Assembly (NCBI RefSeq): GCF_000241345.1
Contig: NZ_BAED01000048.1
Location: 1-64,000 of the forward strand
Source: Gordonia amarae NBRC 15530
GTDB lineage: Bacteria; Actinomycetota; Actinomycetes; Mycobacteriales; Mycobacteriaceae
Length of the DNA stretch: 64,000 bases
Direction of reading: 5' to 3'
Position numbers and translations under genes: made by a program. The notes beneath the pieces were generated by a model. The model did not search any database. It saw only the letters and a list, made by a program, of their open reading frames with translations, and was not told the origin of the DNA. Below are positions 17,379-26,407 of the stretch, one piece after another (position 1 is the first letter of the stretch; each line of letters starts with the position of its first letter).

Positions 17379-19376
17379 CTAGAGTTCGGGTTGCCTGTTG
17401 AATCGCGCCGAGGTGATCGGGTTGGCGTCGGCCACCAGGTCGTCGAACCGGTAGTTGGCGATCTTCGCGATCTCGATGAGCGCGAACGACTTCTCACTCG
17501 TCTCCGAATTGTCCATGCGGGCCCAGCCGTTGCGCAGCACCCGGTCGTAGCGTTCGGTCTCCCGGGCGCAGATGACCAGCGGAAAGCCGAAATGCTCACG
17601 ATAGGCGGCCGACAGATTGACCACGTTCTCGTGTTCGTTCTCCTCGAGCTGCGACAGGCCCTTGTGATCGACGGCCACCATCTCGCCGGTCTCCTCGTCC
17701 TCGGCCCCGAGGTCGGGGAACGACCGGATGAGCTGCATCTGCTCCTCGTCGCTGCCGGTGAGCATGGCCTCCTGGAAGGCGCTGCGCAGATCGTGCACGT
17801 CCTCGAACGGGCGCTGATCGTAGGCGCGGTCGACCACCCAGCCGACGTCCTGGACGACCGTGCCGAAGGTGTCGTGGAAGCGTTCGGGGGTCATCTTGTT
17901 GACCTCGTCGAGGGTGATGGCACCGCCACCGGCCACCTTCGGCCCGCGGGCACCGACATGGAAGAACAACAGGTTCAGCAGGATCGCGGTGATCGCACCC
18001 ATCGTGATGCCCGTCGAGAACGGGATCTGCAGAAGGATGTTGGGCATCGCCTCATCGACGCCGGGAATGGCGCTGATGTCGACGACCTCTCCCGCCTTGT
18101 TGATCACCTGCGACGGTGCCGAGGACTGCGACTCCTCCACGTACAGCGCCACGGCCAGCGAGGTGGCGGCGATGATCAGGTTGCGGTGATCGGTGAAGTC
18201 GACCTTGGTGAGCGTCTGAATACCGACGATCGCGACCGTGGCGAACATGATGAGGGCCGCACCGCCGAGGATCGGCGCGGGGATCGACTCGACCACCTTG
18301 GCCATCTTCGGGAACAGGCCGAGCAGCATCATGATGACGCCGGCGGCGGCCACCACCCAGCGGCTCTTGACGCCGGTCATGCGGACCAGGCCGACGTTCT
18401 CCGAGAACGCGGTGTAGGGGAACGAGTTGAACGAACCGCCGATCACGGTGGCCAGGCCGTCGGCGCGGATCGCGGCGGCCACGTCCTCCTTCTTGATGCG
18501 TTTGCCGACGATCTCGCCGGTTGCGAAGATCGAGCCGGTCGACTCGACGGCCACCACCAGCAGCACCACGATCATCGACACGATGGCCACGACATCCCAG
18601 CGGGGTGCGCCGAACGCGAACGGCGGCGTGAAGCCGAGCCAGTCGGCTTCGCCCACCCGGTCGAACGTCGCATCGCCGAGCAGCCAGGCCACGAACGTTG
18701 CCACGACCAGGCCGAGCAGGATCGCGATCGTCGACAGGAAGCCCTTGAGGAAGCGCTGCATCAGCACGATCAGGATGATGGTGCCGAGCGCGTACAGCAC
18801 CCAGCGCGGGTTGGCCGAGTCGTGCAGGTGCTTGGCCGGATCGCTGACCGCGTCACCTGCGCCGACCGGGATCAGGCACACGCCGATGATGGTGATCAGT
18901 GTGCCGGTGACCACCGGCGGCAGGAAGCGGATCAGCTTGGCGAAGTACGGCGCGATCAGGAAGGTGAAGATGCCCGCCGCGATCACCGCACCGTAGACGG
19001 TCTGCAGGCCCACGCGGGCGGCGTGCTCGCCCTCACCCGCGTGATCGTTGGCGATCTTGATGACCGGCGCCAGGGTGGCGAAGGTGATGCCCTGCAGCAA
19101 GGGCAGCCGCACACCGATCTTCCAGATGCCGACGGCCTGCAGCAGTGAGGCGATGCCGCAGGTGAACAGGTCGGCGGTGATCAGCATCGTCAGGGCTTCG
19201 TCGTCGAGACCGATCGCGCGCGCGATGAGCAGGGGGACGAGCACGGCTCCGGCGTAGAACGCCACGACGTGCTGGACGCCGAGGGCGACGAGTTTGCCGG
19301 GCGGTGGCACCTGGTCTACTTCGTGGACCCGTTTACGCTTCGGGGCTGCCTTTCCGGCAGCGGAGTCTGTGGCCAT
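17379..19376 (-). CDS. Purine (xanthine/urate) permease fused to an OHCU-decarboxylase-like domain
   Basis: The 665-residue protein starts with a cytoplasmic Lys-rich tail. A NCS2/SLC23 transporter core of about 12–14 membrane segments follows (residues 28–470), with the QH motif near 35 and the VESTGSIFATGEIVGKRI signature from 277 that is typical of xanthine/urate carriers. After the last membrane segment, residues about 490–660 form a soluble domain of the OHCU decarboxylase family (FGFPLVICARE). The position of the catalytic His of UraD is Phe here: RSFPDLG, with F553 encoded by TTC. The EQ pair is also replaced. The domain therefore probably lacks decarboxylase activity and may be a sensor or scaffold. 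The ATG at 19376, preceded by AAGG, is preferred over a GTG six codons upstream. Confidence 0.88.
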   Translation of the reverse strand: MATDSAAGKAAPKRKRVHEVDQVPPPGKLVALGVQHVVAFYAGAVLVPLLIARAIGLDDEALTMLITADLFTCGIASLLQAVGIWKIGVRLPLLQGITFATLAPVIKIANDHAGEGEHAARVGLQTVYGAVIAAGIFTFLIAPYFAKLIRFLPPVVTGTLITIIGVCLIPVGAGDAVSDPAKHLHDSANPRWVLYALGTIILIVLMQRFLKGFLSTIAILLGLVVATFVAWLLGDATFDRVGEADWLGFTPPFAFGAPRWDVVAIVSMIVVLLVVAVESTGSIFATGEIVGKRIKKEDVAAAIRADGLATVIGGSFNSFPYTAFSENVGLVRMTGVKSRWVVAAAGVIMMLLGLFPKMAKVVESIPAPILGGAALIMFATVAIVGIQTLTKVDFTDHRNLIIAATSLAVALYVEESQSSAPSQVINKAGEVVDISAIPGVDEAMPNILLQIPFSTGITMGAITAILLNLLFFHVGARGPKVAGGGAITLDEVNKMTPERFHDTFGTVVQDVGWVVDRAYDQRPFEDVHDLRSAFQEAMLTGSDEEQMQLIRSFPDLGAEDEETGEMVAVDHKGLSQLEENEHENVVNLSAAYREHFGFPLVICARETERYDRVLRNGWARMDNSETSEKSFALIEIAKIANYRFDDLVADANPITSARFNRQPEL

Positions 19377-19611
19377 CGATGTCGCACCTTCCACTGGTGG
19401 AGATTCGCCCGCCTCCCGGCGGGTGGGGTCCGCTATGCCACATTCGGTCCGCTGACGGACAGTGGCAGGTGTAAATAGTGGACCTAAGTCGCACGCGGCG
19501 CTGGGCGAGATCGCCGTGTTTCTTCCGGGTAAAACGGTGCGAAACGGGCCATCAGGGAGCGGCGTGTGAATGGCGGCGGGCGGGCTGTGCGGTACCGGGT
19601 GAGGAGCGACG

Positions 19612-20178
19612 ATGGGTGATGCGATGGTGCTGGGCGCGGTGCTCGCCGCGGGTGCTGGGACGCGCTATGGATCACCGAAAATCCTTGCACACCAAGGTGA
19701 CTGGCTGAGGTTTGCGGTCGGCGCACTGCTGGATGGCGGCTGCGACGAGGCGGTGGTCGCGATGGGAGCCGCAGTGGTGGAACCCCCGCCGGGCGCCGGG
19801 GTGCTCCTCGTCAGAAAGTGGGCCTCGGGCCTGTCGGCGACGGTGCGCGCGGTGCTCGAACGGGCGCTCGCGACCGCCGATTGCGCCGGAGTGGTTTTAC
19901 ATGTTGTTGACACGCCCGATGTGGGCGGCAGGGCCGTTCGGCGCGTGCTGAGCGAAAGCCGGCGAGCGCCGTCGGCGCTGGTGCGCGCGGTGTACGACGA
20001 CAGGCCCGGTCATCCGGTCTACCTCGGGCGCGATCACCTCCCCGGGGTGCTGGCCACGGTGCACGGTGATACCGGTGCGGGGGCCTATCTGGCGGCGCGG
20101 GGGCGCGACGTGGTGACAGTGGAATGCGGCGACCTGGCCACTGGCCGCGACATCGACACACCGCTCAGCCGATGGTGA
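19612..20178 (+). CDS. MobA-like nucleotidyltransferase, probable molybdenum cofactor cytidylyltransferase
   Basis: This 188-residue protein carries the NTP-transferase signature LAAGAGTRYGSPK at 11–23, the metal/nucleotide motif VVDTPDVG at 98–105 and RPGHPV at 131–136. This pattern is typical of MocA/CoxI-linked enzymes that attach CMP (or GMP) to molybdopterin for xanthine-dehydrogenase-type enzymes. It probably matures the molybdenum hydroxylase at the left end of the window, 18 kb away. GAGGAG precedes the ATG by five bases. It is divergent from the permease across a gap of 235 bases, so both may share regulation. Its 3' end overlaps the convergent GNAT-like gene by 14 bases. Confidence 0.82.
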   Translation: MGDAMVLGAVLAAGAGTRYGSPKILAHQGDWLRFAVGALLDGGCDEAVVAMGAAVVEPPPGAGVLLVRKWASGLSATVRAVLERALATADCAGVVLHVVDTPDVGGRAVRRVLSESRRAPSALVRAVYDDRPGHPVYLGRDHLPGVLATVHGDTGAGAYLAARGRDVVTVECGDLATGRDIDTPLSRW

Positions 20179-20503
20179 GTCCGAGCATGCCTTCGGTGAA
20201 GCGTCCCACCGGATCGAGGGCGGCGGCCAGGGCGTCGTCGTAGCCGTCGCGGGCCCAGCCCTCCCGTACGGCGGCGTCGCCGGACGGGGTGACGGTGACC
20301 AGGGCGACGAGTTCGCCGGTGGTGGGGATGCATACGGCCCAGGTGAACAGGGTCTCGGTGGTCCAGCCGTCGGCGGCGCGGGTCACGCAGCCGGCCGGGT
20401 CATCGACCCCGAGATCGGCCAACGCCGGGACGTCGGAAACCCGTGTGTCCGCACGAAGCGCACGCAGGTACCACGTCCCGGCGTTGATCTCGACTGGTTC
20501 CAA
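20165..20503 (-). CDS. Short GNAT-like protein downstream of accA3
   Basis: If translation starts at the TTG at 20503, the product has 112 residues and begins MEPVEINAGTWYLRALRAD. That opening, and the later WAVCIPTTGELVALV segment, resemble the first half of GNAT acetyltransferases (substrate side). The acetyl-CoA pyrophosphate loop (Q/RxxGxG/A) is not visible, so it is either a shortened, degenerate acetyltransferase or a binding protein. The TTG follows the accA3 stop by one base, indicating coupled translation in the accA3 operon. No nearby SD or ATG offers a better start. Function is unknown. Confidence 0.6.
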   Translation of the reverse strand: MEPVEINAGTWYLRALRADTRVSDVPALADLGVDDPAGCVTRAADGWTTETLFTWAVCIPTTGELVALVTVTPSGDAAVREGWARDGYDDALAAALDPVGRFTEGMLGLTIG

Positions 20504-20504
20504 A

Positions 20505-22310
20505 CTATTTGATTTCCAGCAGCACGGTGCCCTGGGTGACGGCCGCACCGGCCTCCACCGACAGGCCCGTGACGGTGCCGGCCTTGTGCGCGGTCACCGG
20601 GTTTTCCATCTTCATGGCCTCGAGCACCACCACGAGCTCGCCCTCGGCGACCTCCTGGCCCTCCTCGACGGCCACCTTGACGACGGTGCCCTGCATCGGC
20701 GCGGTCACCGAGTCGCCCGAAGCCGCGGCGCCGCCGCCCTTCTTCTTGGTGCGGGCCTTCGGCTTCTTGCGGATGACGCCGGCGCCGGCTCCGCCACCGT
20801 TGCCGCCCAGGGCCAGATCGCCCGGCAGCGACACCTCGACGCGGCGTCCGCCGATCTCGACGACGACCTTCTGGCGGGGAGCGGCGTCGTCGTCCTCGAT
20901 GGGCTGGCCGCCGGTGTACGGCTCGATCGGGTTGACCCAGTCGGTCTCGATCCACTTGGTGTAGACGTCGAACTTCTCGCCGTCGCCGATGAAAGCCGGG
21001 TTGGAGACGATGTGCCGGTGGAACGGCAGCACCGTGGCCAGGCCCTCCACCTGGAACTCGTCGAGGGCGCGGCGGGCGCGCTCGAGTGCCTGCTCGCGGG
21101 TCTCGCCGGTGACGATCAGCTTGGCCAGCATCGAGTCGAACTGGCCGCCGATCACGTCGCCCTGGACCACGCCGGAGTCGACACGCACACCCGGGCCCGA
21201 GGGCTCGGAGTAGACGCTGATGGGGCCGGGGGCGGGCAGGAAGCCGCGGCCGGCGTCCTCGCCGTTGATGCGGAACTCGAAGGCGTGGCCGCGCGGGGCC
21301 GGGTCCTCGGAGAACTCCAGTTTCTCGCCGTTGGCGATGCGGAACTGCTGGCGGACCAGGTCGATGCCCGCGGTCTCCTCGGTGACCGGGTGCTCGACCT
21401 GCAGGCGGGTGTTGACCTCCAGGAAGGAGACCAGACCGTCGTTGCCCACCAGGAACTCGACGGTACCGGCGCCGTAGTAGCCGGCCTCGCGGCAGATGGC
21501 CTTGGCGGACTCGTGGATCTTGGTGCGCTGCTCGTCGGTCAGGAACGGCGCGGGGGCCTCCTCGACGAGCTTCTGGAAACGGCGCTGCAGCGAGCAGTCA
21601 CGGGTGCCGGCGACCACCACGTTGCCGTGCTGGTCGGCGATGACCTGAGCCTCGACGTGGCGGGCCTTGTCGAGGTAGCGCTCGACGAAGCACTCGCCGC
21701 GGCCGAAGGCGGCGATGGCCTCACGGGTGGCCGACTCGAACAGGTGCGGGATCTCATCGATGGTGTAGGCGACCTTCATGCCGCGGCCACCACCGCCGAA
21801 GGCGGCCTTGATGGCCACCGGAACGCCGTGTTCCTGGGCGAAGGCGACGACCTCGTCGGCATTGGCGACCGGATCCTTGGTCCCCGGCGCCATCGGAGCA
21901 TTCGCCTTGAGTGCGATGTGGCGGGCGGTGACCTTGTCACCGAGGTCGCGGATCGAGCTGGGCGACGGACCGATCCAGATCAGCCCGGCGTCGATGACGG
22001 CCTGGGCGAAGTCGGCGTTCTCCGACAGGAAGCCGTACCCGGGGTGGATGGCGTTGGCGCCGGACTTGGCGGCGGCGTCGAGGATCTTGTCGAAGACGAG
22101 ATACGACTCGGCGGAGGTCTGGCCGCCGAGGGCGAACGCCTCGTCGGCGAGCTTCACGAAGAGGGCTTCGGCGTCCGGCTCGGCGTACACGGCGACGCTG
22201 GGAATACCGGCATCACGGGCCGCACGGATCACGCGTACGGCGATCTCGCCGCGGTTGGCGATGAGGACCTTGCTGATGCCTTGGGATGTGTTCGCAGAGG
22301 GAGTGGGCAC
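20505..22310 (-). CDS. accA3: Biotin-carboxylase/biotin-carrier alpha subunit of acyl-CoA carboxylases
   Basis: The 601-residue protein combines biotin carboxylase (residues 12–460, with GGGGRGMK near 175 and the catalytic [14 protein letters not shown] near 298) and a biotin-carrier domain with EAMKMEN (K567). A Lys/Gly-rich linker near 505–530 joins them. In mycobacteria AccA3 is shared by several carboxyltransferases (AccD4, AccD5, AccD6) to make malonyl-CoA, methylmalonyl-CoA and long-chain carboxyacyl-CoA for mycolic acids. AGGAG lies six bases before the GTG start. The 180-base gap upstream shows it can have its own promoter. accD5 and accE5 lie 4–6 kb upstream on the same strand. Confidence 0.96.
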   Translation of the reverse strand: MPTPSANTSQGISKVLIANRGEIAVRVIRAARDAGIPSVAVYAEPDAEALFVKLADEAFALGGQTSAESYLVFDKILDAAAKSGANAIHPGYGFLSENADFAQAVIDAGLIWIGPSPSSIRDLGDKVTARHIALKANAPMAPGTKDPVANADEVVAFAQEHGVPVAIKAAFGGGGRGMKVAYTIDEIPHLFESATREAIAAFGRGECFVERYLDKARHVEAQVIADQHGNVVVAGTRDCSLQRRFQKLVEEAPAPFLTDEQRTKIHESAKAICREAGYYGAGTVEFLVGNDGLVSFLEVNTRLQVEHPVTEETAGIDLVRQQFRIANGEKLEFSEDPAPRGHAFEFRINGEDAGRGFLPAPGPISVYSEPSGPGVRVDSGVVQGDVIGGQFDSMLAKLIVTGETREQALERARRALDEFQVEGLATVLPFHRHIVSNPAFIGDGEKFDVYTKWIETDWVNPIEPYTGGQPIEDDDAAPRQKVVVEIGGRRVEVSLPGDLALGGNGGGAGAGVIRKKPKARTKKKGGGAAASGDSVTAPMQGTVVKVAVEEGQEVAEGELVVVLEAMKMENPVTAHKAGTVTGLSVEAGAAVTQGTVLLEIK

Positions 22311-22490
22311 TGGTTCTCCTGGGCTGCCGCACCGTCTATGGTGAGGCGCTTCTCGTGTTGCTCGGACGGGTGGATCGCGTCGTCCGTCTCATGGATGGCG
22401 AAGCGTGACCGACGACACTTCAGTGTAAGTGTCGTCGGTTCCGCGACTTACCCTAGCGCACCGAACGATTGCTCGGTAGCAGGGTCGGCG

Positions 22491-23987
22491 TTACCCGTCG
22501 GTAGCGAAAGTGCTGCGGTCGCCGGTGCTTCGGAGCAGGTCGGCGAACCGGTGGATGAACGTGCCCACCAGGTCGCCCGTCGACGGGTCGGTGGCGTCGG
22601 CGGCCGGGTAGCGGGCCGAGACCCGCAGGCCACCGGGAGTCCGGTTGATCCAGATGAACACCTCCTCCGGCGCGTAGCTGTGGCTGCGCAGCACCCGGGC
22701 CCGGCCGGCGTCGGCGTCGGCCGCACCAGGCGCGTACCGGGTGTCGATGAACGACAGCGCGAAGCGGGGCTCACCGGCCACCACGTCGGGGTGGGCGCCC
22801 CCGATCAGCTCGGCGACCCGCAGATACGGCAGCGTGGACCCGACCCGGCCGTGCTTGAGCTCGGCGGTGGCGCGCACGATCAACTGACCGAACGTCGGCG
22901 AGTCGGACATGTCCAGGCAGACCGGGGCCAGGCCCACGAACCAGCCGAGCGAGGTGAGCCACTCGGGACTGTCGCGGGTGTGCCGGGGCATGACGGTCCG
23001 GAACTCCGTGTCGCCGGTCATGTCGTGGTAGACGATCGCCATCGCCGCCAGCACCCCGGCGAACAGCGAGCCCCCGGCCTCGGAGCAGACCGCGGTGAAG
23101 CGGTTGGTCTGCTCGTCGTCGAGAAGCAGTTCGGTGAGCGACTCCTGCGGCGGTCCGGACTCGGGTTCGGGTTCGGGGGCAGCGGTGGCGTCGGCCGGGT
23201 GGGACACCGGGGGCAGGCTGCGTTCGGCGGCGGCGAAGCGTGGCATCTGTCCGTGTCCCGTCCGCAGGAATGTCGTCCACGCCTCGATCGCGGGATGGTC
23301 CGGTCCCGTCTCGTCGGCGAGCCTGCGTTCGTGGGCGCTGAAGTCGACGTAGCTGCCCGCGTCGGGAAGGGCTGGGGTGACATGGTCGCGGGCGGCACGG
23401 TAGAGGGTCACCAATTCGTTCTGCGCGACGATGAGCGAGTAGCCGTCCAGCAGCGAATGGTCGCCCGCGAACAGCAGCGTGAACGAGTGTTCGCGGGCGA
23501 CGGTGGAGAACATGTACGCGGGCCAGTGCAGGGGAGCGGTGGCCCGGTCGAAGGAGCCCGCGATCTGATCCATCATCGGCGCCGGATCCGAGTACCAGCC
23601 CACCTTGCCCATGCGCAGGTGCACCGTTCCCGGTCCGGTGGTCAGCCGCACCAGACCGGGCGCGCCGTCCTGGGGCCGGATGCCTTTGAGGACCACATGA
23701 CTGCGCAGCACCTCGTGCCGGTCGATCCAGGTCAGCAGCGCCGAACGCAGCGCCGGGATCGACAACGGCTCGTCGAACTCGATCGCCAGACCCAGCCACG
23801 ATTCGCGGCCGCCCTCGCGACGCGTGCGCAGCCGGTACGCGAACGCCGACCGCAGATGCTGTTCATGGTTGTGGGAGGTGGGCCGCGAGTCGGTGCTCCA
23901 CTCGCCGAGCCCACCGGGCACGAACGGGGTCCACTCCACCAGCCCGCCCGGCGCGATGGGCTCCTCGAGAATCTGGACGAACTTCAT
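22491..23987 (-). CDS. Condensation-domain (PapA-like) acyltransferase
   Basis: The 498-residue protein is a stand-alone member of the condensation/PapA acyltransferase superfamily. The active-site motif appears as GDHSLLDG with H177 and D181; the first His of the usual HHxxxDG is Asp, as occurs in several PapA proteins. A C-terminal subdomain with WFVGLAPV near 340 matches the second half of the fold. PapA proteins transfer acyl groups to trehalose or phthiocerol lipids, so a surface glycolipid role is plausible; the substrate cannot be read from sequence. It starts 17 bases beyond the sufE stop and sits between sufE and accA3, which are adjacent in M. tuberculosis. This makes it a lineage-specific insertion. 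Residues 268–285 are Pro/Glu-rich. Confidence 0.75.
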   Translation of the reverse strand: MKFVQILEEPIAPGGLVEWTPFVPGGLGEWSTDSRPTSHNHEQHLRSAFAYRLRTRREGGRESWLGLAIEFDEPLSIPALRSALLTWIDRHEVLRSHVVLKGIRPQDGAPGLVRLTTGPGTVHLRMGKVGWYSDPAPMMDQIAGSFDRATAPLHWPAYMFSTVAREHSFTLLFAGDHSLLDGYSLIVAQNELVTLYRAARDHVTPALPDAGSYVDFSAHERRLADETGPDHPAIEAWTTFLRTGHGQMPRFAAAERSLPPVSHPADATAAPEPEPESGPPQESLTELLLDDEQTNRFTAVCSEAGGSLFAGVLAAMAIVYHDMTGDTEFRTVMPRHTRDSPEWLTSLGWFVGLAPVCLDMSDSPTFGQLIVRATAELKHGRVGSTLPYLRVAELIGGAHPDVVAGEPRFALSFIDTRYAPGAADADAGRARVLRSHSYAPEEVFIWINRTPGGLRVSARYPAADATDPSTGDLVGTFIHRFADLLRSTGDRSTFATDG

Positions 23988-24003
23988 GCCGGACGTCCGT
24001 TCG

Positions 24004-24423
24004 TCAGATCTGGCGGCGCACAGCCGCTTTGATCCGGCCGAGGATGCCGGCCATGCCGCGCAGGCGCAACGGGCTCACCGACTTGTCCAGGCCCAGATCG
24101 TGGTAGAAGTCGCCGGGAACCCCGAGGATCTCCTCGGCCGATGCCCCGTCGAGTCCCTGGAACAGGATCGACGCGAAGCCGCGGGTGGTCGGGGCCTCCG
24201 GCGGTGCGCTGAAGTAGAGCCGCACATGCTCGGGTTCGGAGGCGTCCACCGACAGGAACACCGGCGACTGACACTCCGGTACAGGTTCCATCGCCTCGGT
24301 GCGCAGCTGGTCGGGCAGGTCGGGAAGCTCCCCGGCGAACTCCAGCAGCAATCGCACCTTGTCGGGATCGGAGAGCGCCGCGAAGTCGTCGACGATCTCG
24401 GCGAGCGCCTCCGGGACGCTCAC
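24004..24423 (-). CDS. sufE: SufE-family sulfur acceptor protein
   Basis: The 139-residue protein matches SufE (Rv3284-like), with the conserved acceptor Cys in PECQSPVF (C51). SufE takes persulfide sulfur from a cysteine desulfurase for Fe-S assembly; this copy is in a sulfurtransferase context rather than a suf operon. Its GTG overlaps the sseA stop by four bases (GTGA), so sulfurtransferase SseA and SufE are almost certainly co-translated and may hand sulfur between them. Confidence 0.88.
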   Translation of the reverse strand: MSVPEALAEIVDDFAALSDPDKVRLLLEFAGELPDLPDQLRTEAMEPVPECQSPVFLSVDASEPEHVRLYFSAPPEAPTTRGFASILFQGLDGASAEEILGVPGDFYHDLGLDKSVSPLRLRGMAGILGRIKAAVRRQI

Positions 24424-25310
24424 GCCGGTGCCGCGCCGGGTTCGTCACCCATGACGATGGGTGCCCGCACCGTGTTGCCCCACTCGGTCCACGAGCCGTC
24501 GTAGTTCTTGACGTCGTCGAAACCGAGCAGGTACGTCAGGACGAACCAGGTGTGGCTCGACCGCTCGCCGATGCGGCAGTAGGCGATGGTGGGGGTGTGC
24601 GGATCCAGGCCCGCGTACACGTCATCGAGTTCGGCGCGACTGCGGAACCGGCTGTCGGGGGCGGCGGCCTTGGCCCACGGGATGGACACCGCTGTGGGGA
24701 TGTGGCCGCCGCGCAGCGCACCCTCCTGCGGGTAGTCGGGCATGTGGGTGCGTTCGCCCGTGTACTCCTGCGGCGAGCGCACGTCCACCAGTGGCACGGT
24801 GCCCAGCGCGGCCCGCACGTCGGCGGCGAAGGCGCGGATCTTGCTGTCGTCGCGTTCGATGACCGGATAGTCCGAGCGCGGGAACTCGGGGACGTCGAAC
24901 GAGGTGTCGCGGTCCTCGGCGAGCCAGGCGTCGCGGCCGCCGTCGAGCAGGCGCACATCGGGATGGCCGAACAGGGTGAACACCCACATCGCGTACGCGG
25001 CCCACCAGTTGCTCTTGTCGCCGTAGATGACGACGGTGTCGTCGCGGCTGATGCCCTTGCTGCGCATCAGCTCGGCGAATTGTTCGCCATTGATGTAGTC
25101 GCGGGTCACCGGATCGTTCAGGTGCAGGTGCCAGTCGATCTTCTGCGCGGTCGGGATGTGGCCGATGTCGTAGAGCAGCACATCCTCGTCGGATTCGACG
25201 ATCTTCAGACCCGGGGTGCCGATATGCGCGGACAGCCACTGAGCGGACACGAGCCGCTCGGGGTGGGCATAGCCGGCGAATGCGGGATTCGGGTCGGTTT
25301 CGACGCTCAC
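24420..25310 (-). CDS. sseA: Thiosulfate/3-mercaptopyruvate sulfurtransferase SseA
   Basis: This 296-residue tandem-rhodanese protein has an inactive N-terminal rhodanese domain (about 20–145) and an active C-terminal one with the catalytic loop CRIGERS (C245). Length agrees with SseA of M. tuberculosis. It transfers sulfane sulfur from thiosulfate or 3-mercaptopyruvate to a thiol acceptor. The GTG at 25310 is preceded by GAAAGGGAA. Longer readings upstream are low-complexity and not family-like. The 172-base gap to maf contains a small hairpin (25397–25417) and space for its own promoter. sufE overlaps its 3' end. Confidence 0.93.
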   Translation of the reverse strand: MSVETDPNPAFAGYAHPERLVSAQWLSAHIGTPGLKIVESDEDVLLYDIGHIPTAQKIDWHLHLNDPVTRDYINGEQFAELMRSKGISRDDTVVIYGDKSNWWAAYAMWVFTLFGHPDVRLLDGGRDAWLAEDRDTSFDVPEFPRSDYPVIERDDSKIRAFAADVRAALGTVPLVDVRSPQEYTGERTHMPDYPQEGALRGGHIPTAVSIPWAKAAAPDSRFRSRAELDDVYAGLDPHTPTIAYCRIGERSSHTWFVLTYLLGFDDVKNYDGSWTEWGNTVRAPIVMGDEPGAAPA

Positions 25311-25396
25311 GTGCGGGTTCCCTTTCTGGGGGTGGACATCCGGTCCCGGCCGCGACGCCCGCGGAACCGGGAACGGTGGGACACCGGGTGTGGACA

Positions 25397-25417
25397 CGCC
25401 GGGTGGGCTGCCCGGCG
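25397..25417 (-). terminator. Small hairpin after maf
   Basis: CGCCGGG (25397–25403) and CCCGGCG (25411–25417) form a perfect 7-bp stem with a 7-base loop, between the maf stop and the sseA start. It may attenuate the accD5-accE5-maf transcript. Confidence 0.35.
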
Positions 25418-25482
25418 CCGGAGAACTGCGTATCCGAGAGTCGAGAGTACCTACTACCCGCTGTCGGCGTGCGGGCAGCGGC

Positions 25483-26157
25483 CTACGTTGTGGGCCCGGC
25501 GTGTCGCCACAACGCGGTGACGTCCACGCCCACCGCCGCGAGGAGCTCGCGGACCGTCGGCAGACCGATACCGACGACCGACGACGGGTCGCCGTCGATG
25601 CGGTCGACGAACCAGCCGCCGAGGCTGTCGAGGGTGAACGCACCGGCCACGGACAGGGGTTCGCCGGTGGCGACGTAAGCGTCGATGGTGGCGTCGTCGA
25701 TCTCGGAGAAATGGATGGTCGTCGACGCGGTCCGGGACGCCTGACCGGCGAGGGCACCGCCGGTGATGCGGGTGACATGATGACCGGTCAGCAACTCGCC
25801 GGTGCCGCCGCGCATGCGTCGCCACTGGGCGCGCGCCACGTCGGCGGTGTGCGGCTTGCCGCTGAGTTCACCCTCGAGCAGCAGCATCGAGTCACAGGTC
25901 AGTACCACGGTGTCGGTGGTCGACGAGTCGTCGCGGCCGACGATCGTGGCGCAGACCTCGGCGGCCTTGGCCGCGGCCAGGCGTACCACCACCTCGGCGG
26001 GTTCGGCACCGGCGAGTTCGGCGAGAATCGCGTCCTCGTCGACGTAGGAGACCACGACCTCGGGGTCGAGGCCGGCATCCCGCAGCACCTTCAGGCGTGC
26101 GGGAGAGGCCGACCCCAACACCACATGAGCGCCGTGTCCCGAGAGATTTTCTGCCAC
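25483..26157 (-). CDS. maf: Maf-family nucleotide pyrophosphatase
   Basis: The 224-residue protein has the Maf fold: the signature [15 protein letters not shown] at 16–30, the DEDAILAEL region near 40, the CDS motif near 87 and [16 protein letters not shown] near 100. Family members hydrolyse canonical or modified NTPs (for example dTTP, UTP and methylated nucleotides) to monophosphates, preventing misincorporation. GTG starts four bases after the accE5 stop, so it belongs to the accD5-accE5-maf operon, the arrangement seen in mycobacteria. Substrate specificity cannot be decided here. Confidence 0.92.
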   Translation of the reverse strand: MAENLSGHGAHVVLGSASPARLKVLRDAGLDPEVVVSYVDEDAILAELAGAEPAEVVVRLAAAKAAEVCATIVGRDDSSTTDTVVLTCDSMLLLEGELSGKPHTADVARAQWRRMRGGTGELLTGHHVTRITGGALAGQASRTASTTIHFSEIDDATIDAYVATGEPLSVAGAFTLDSLGGWFVDRIDGDPSSVVGIGLPTVRELLAAVGVDVTALWRHAGPTT

Positions 26158-26161
26158 CCCG

Positions 26162-26407
26162 TCAGCGGCGCAGGTGGGTGAAGCTCGTCGGCATCCCCCA
26201 CGGCCCGCGCAGCCGCTCCTCGTAGTTACCCCAGTCGTTGCGGGCCTCGGGTTCGGGTGTACCGCCGCCGTTACCGGCCGCCGCGGCCAGCACCACGGTC
26301 AGCGCCGCGGTCTCCTCGTCGGTCGGGTTACCTTTGACGACCTGCAGGAACGGGCGTTCGGGCTGCTGAGTCCCGTCCTGGGCGTTCTGCTCGTTGTTGT
26401 CGCTCAC
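26162..26407 (-). CDS. accE5: Acyl-CoA carboxylase epsilon subunit
   Basis: This small 81-residue protein has an acidic/Gln-rich N-terminus, then [20 protein letters not shown], the conserved core of AccE/PccE epsilon subunits, and ends with a Trp-rich W…[13 protein letters not shown] tail. Epsilon subunits stabilise the AccA3–AccD5 complex and raise its activity on propionyl-CoA. Its GTG overlaps the accD5 stop by four bases (GTGA), fixing the start, and maf follows after four bases. It is too short for many gene finders but its context makes it certain. Confidence 0.93.
   Translation of the reverse strand: MSDNNEQNAQDGTQQPERPFLQVVKGNPTDEETAALTVVLAAAAGNGGGTPEPEARNDWGNYEERLRGPWGMPTSFTHLRR

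Noticed and set aside
16402..20178. A uricase gene completing the urate-to-allantoin route
   Set aside because: Neither a PucL/UaZ-type uricase nor an FAD-type urate hydroxylase is found anywhere in the window; it may lie beyond the left edge or elsewhere.
20289..24032. A 1247-codon plus-strand reading frame opposite accA3 and the PapA-like gene
   Set aside because: It spans two genes with clear domains on the minus strand and shows low-complexity composition only.
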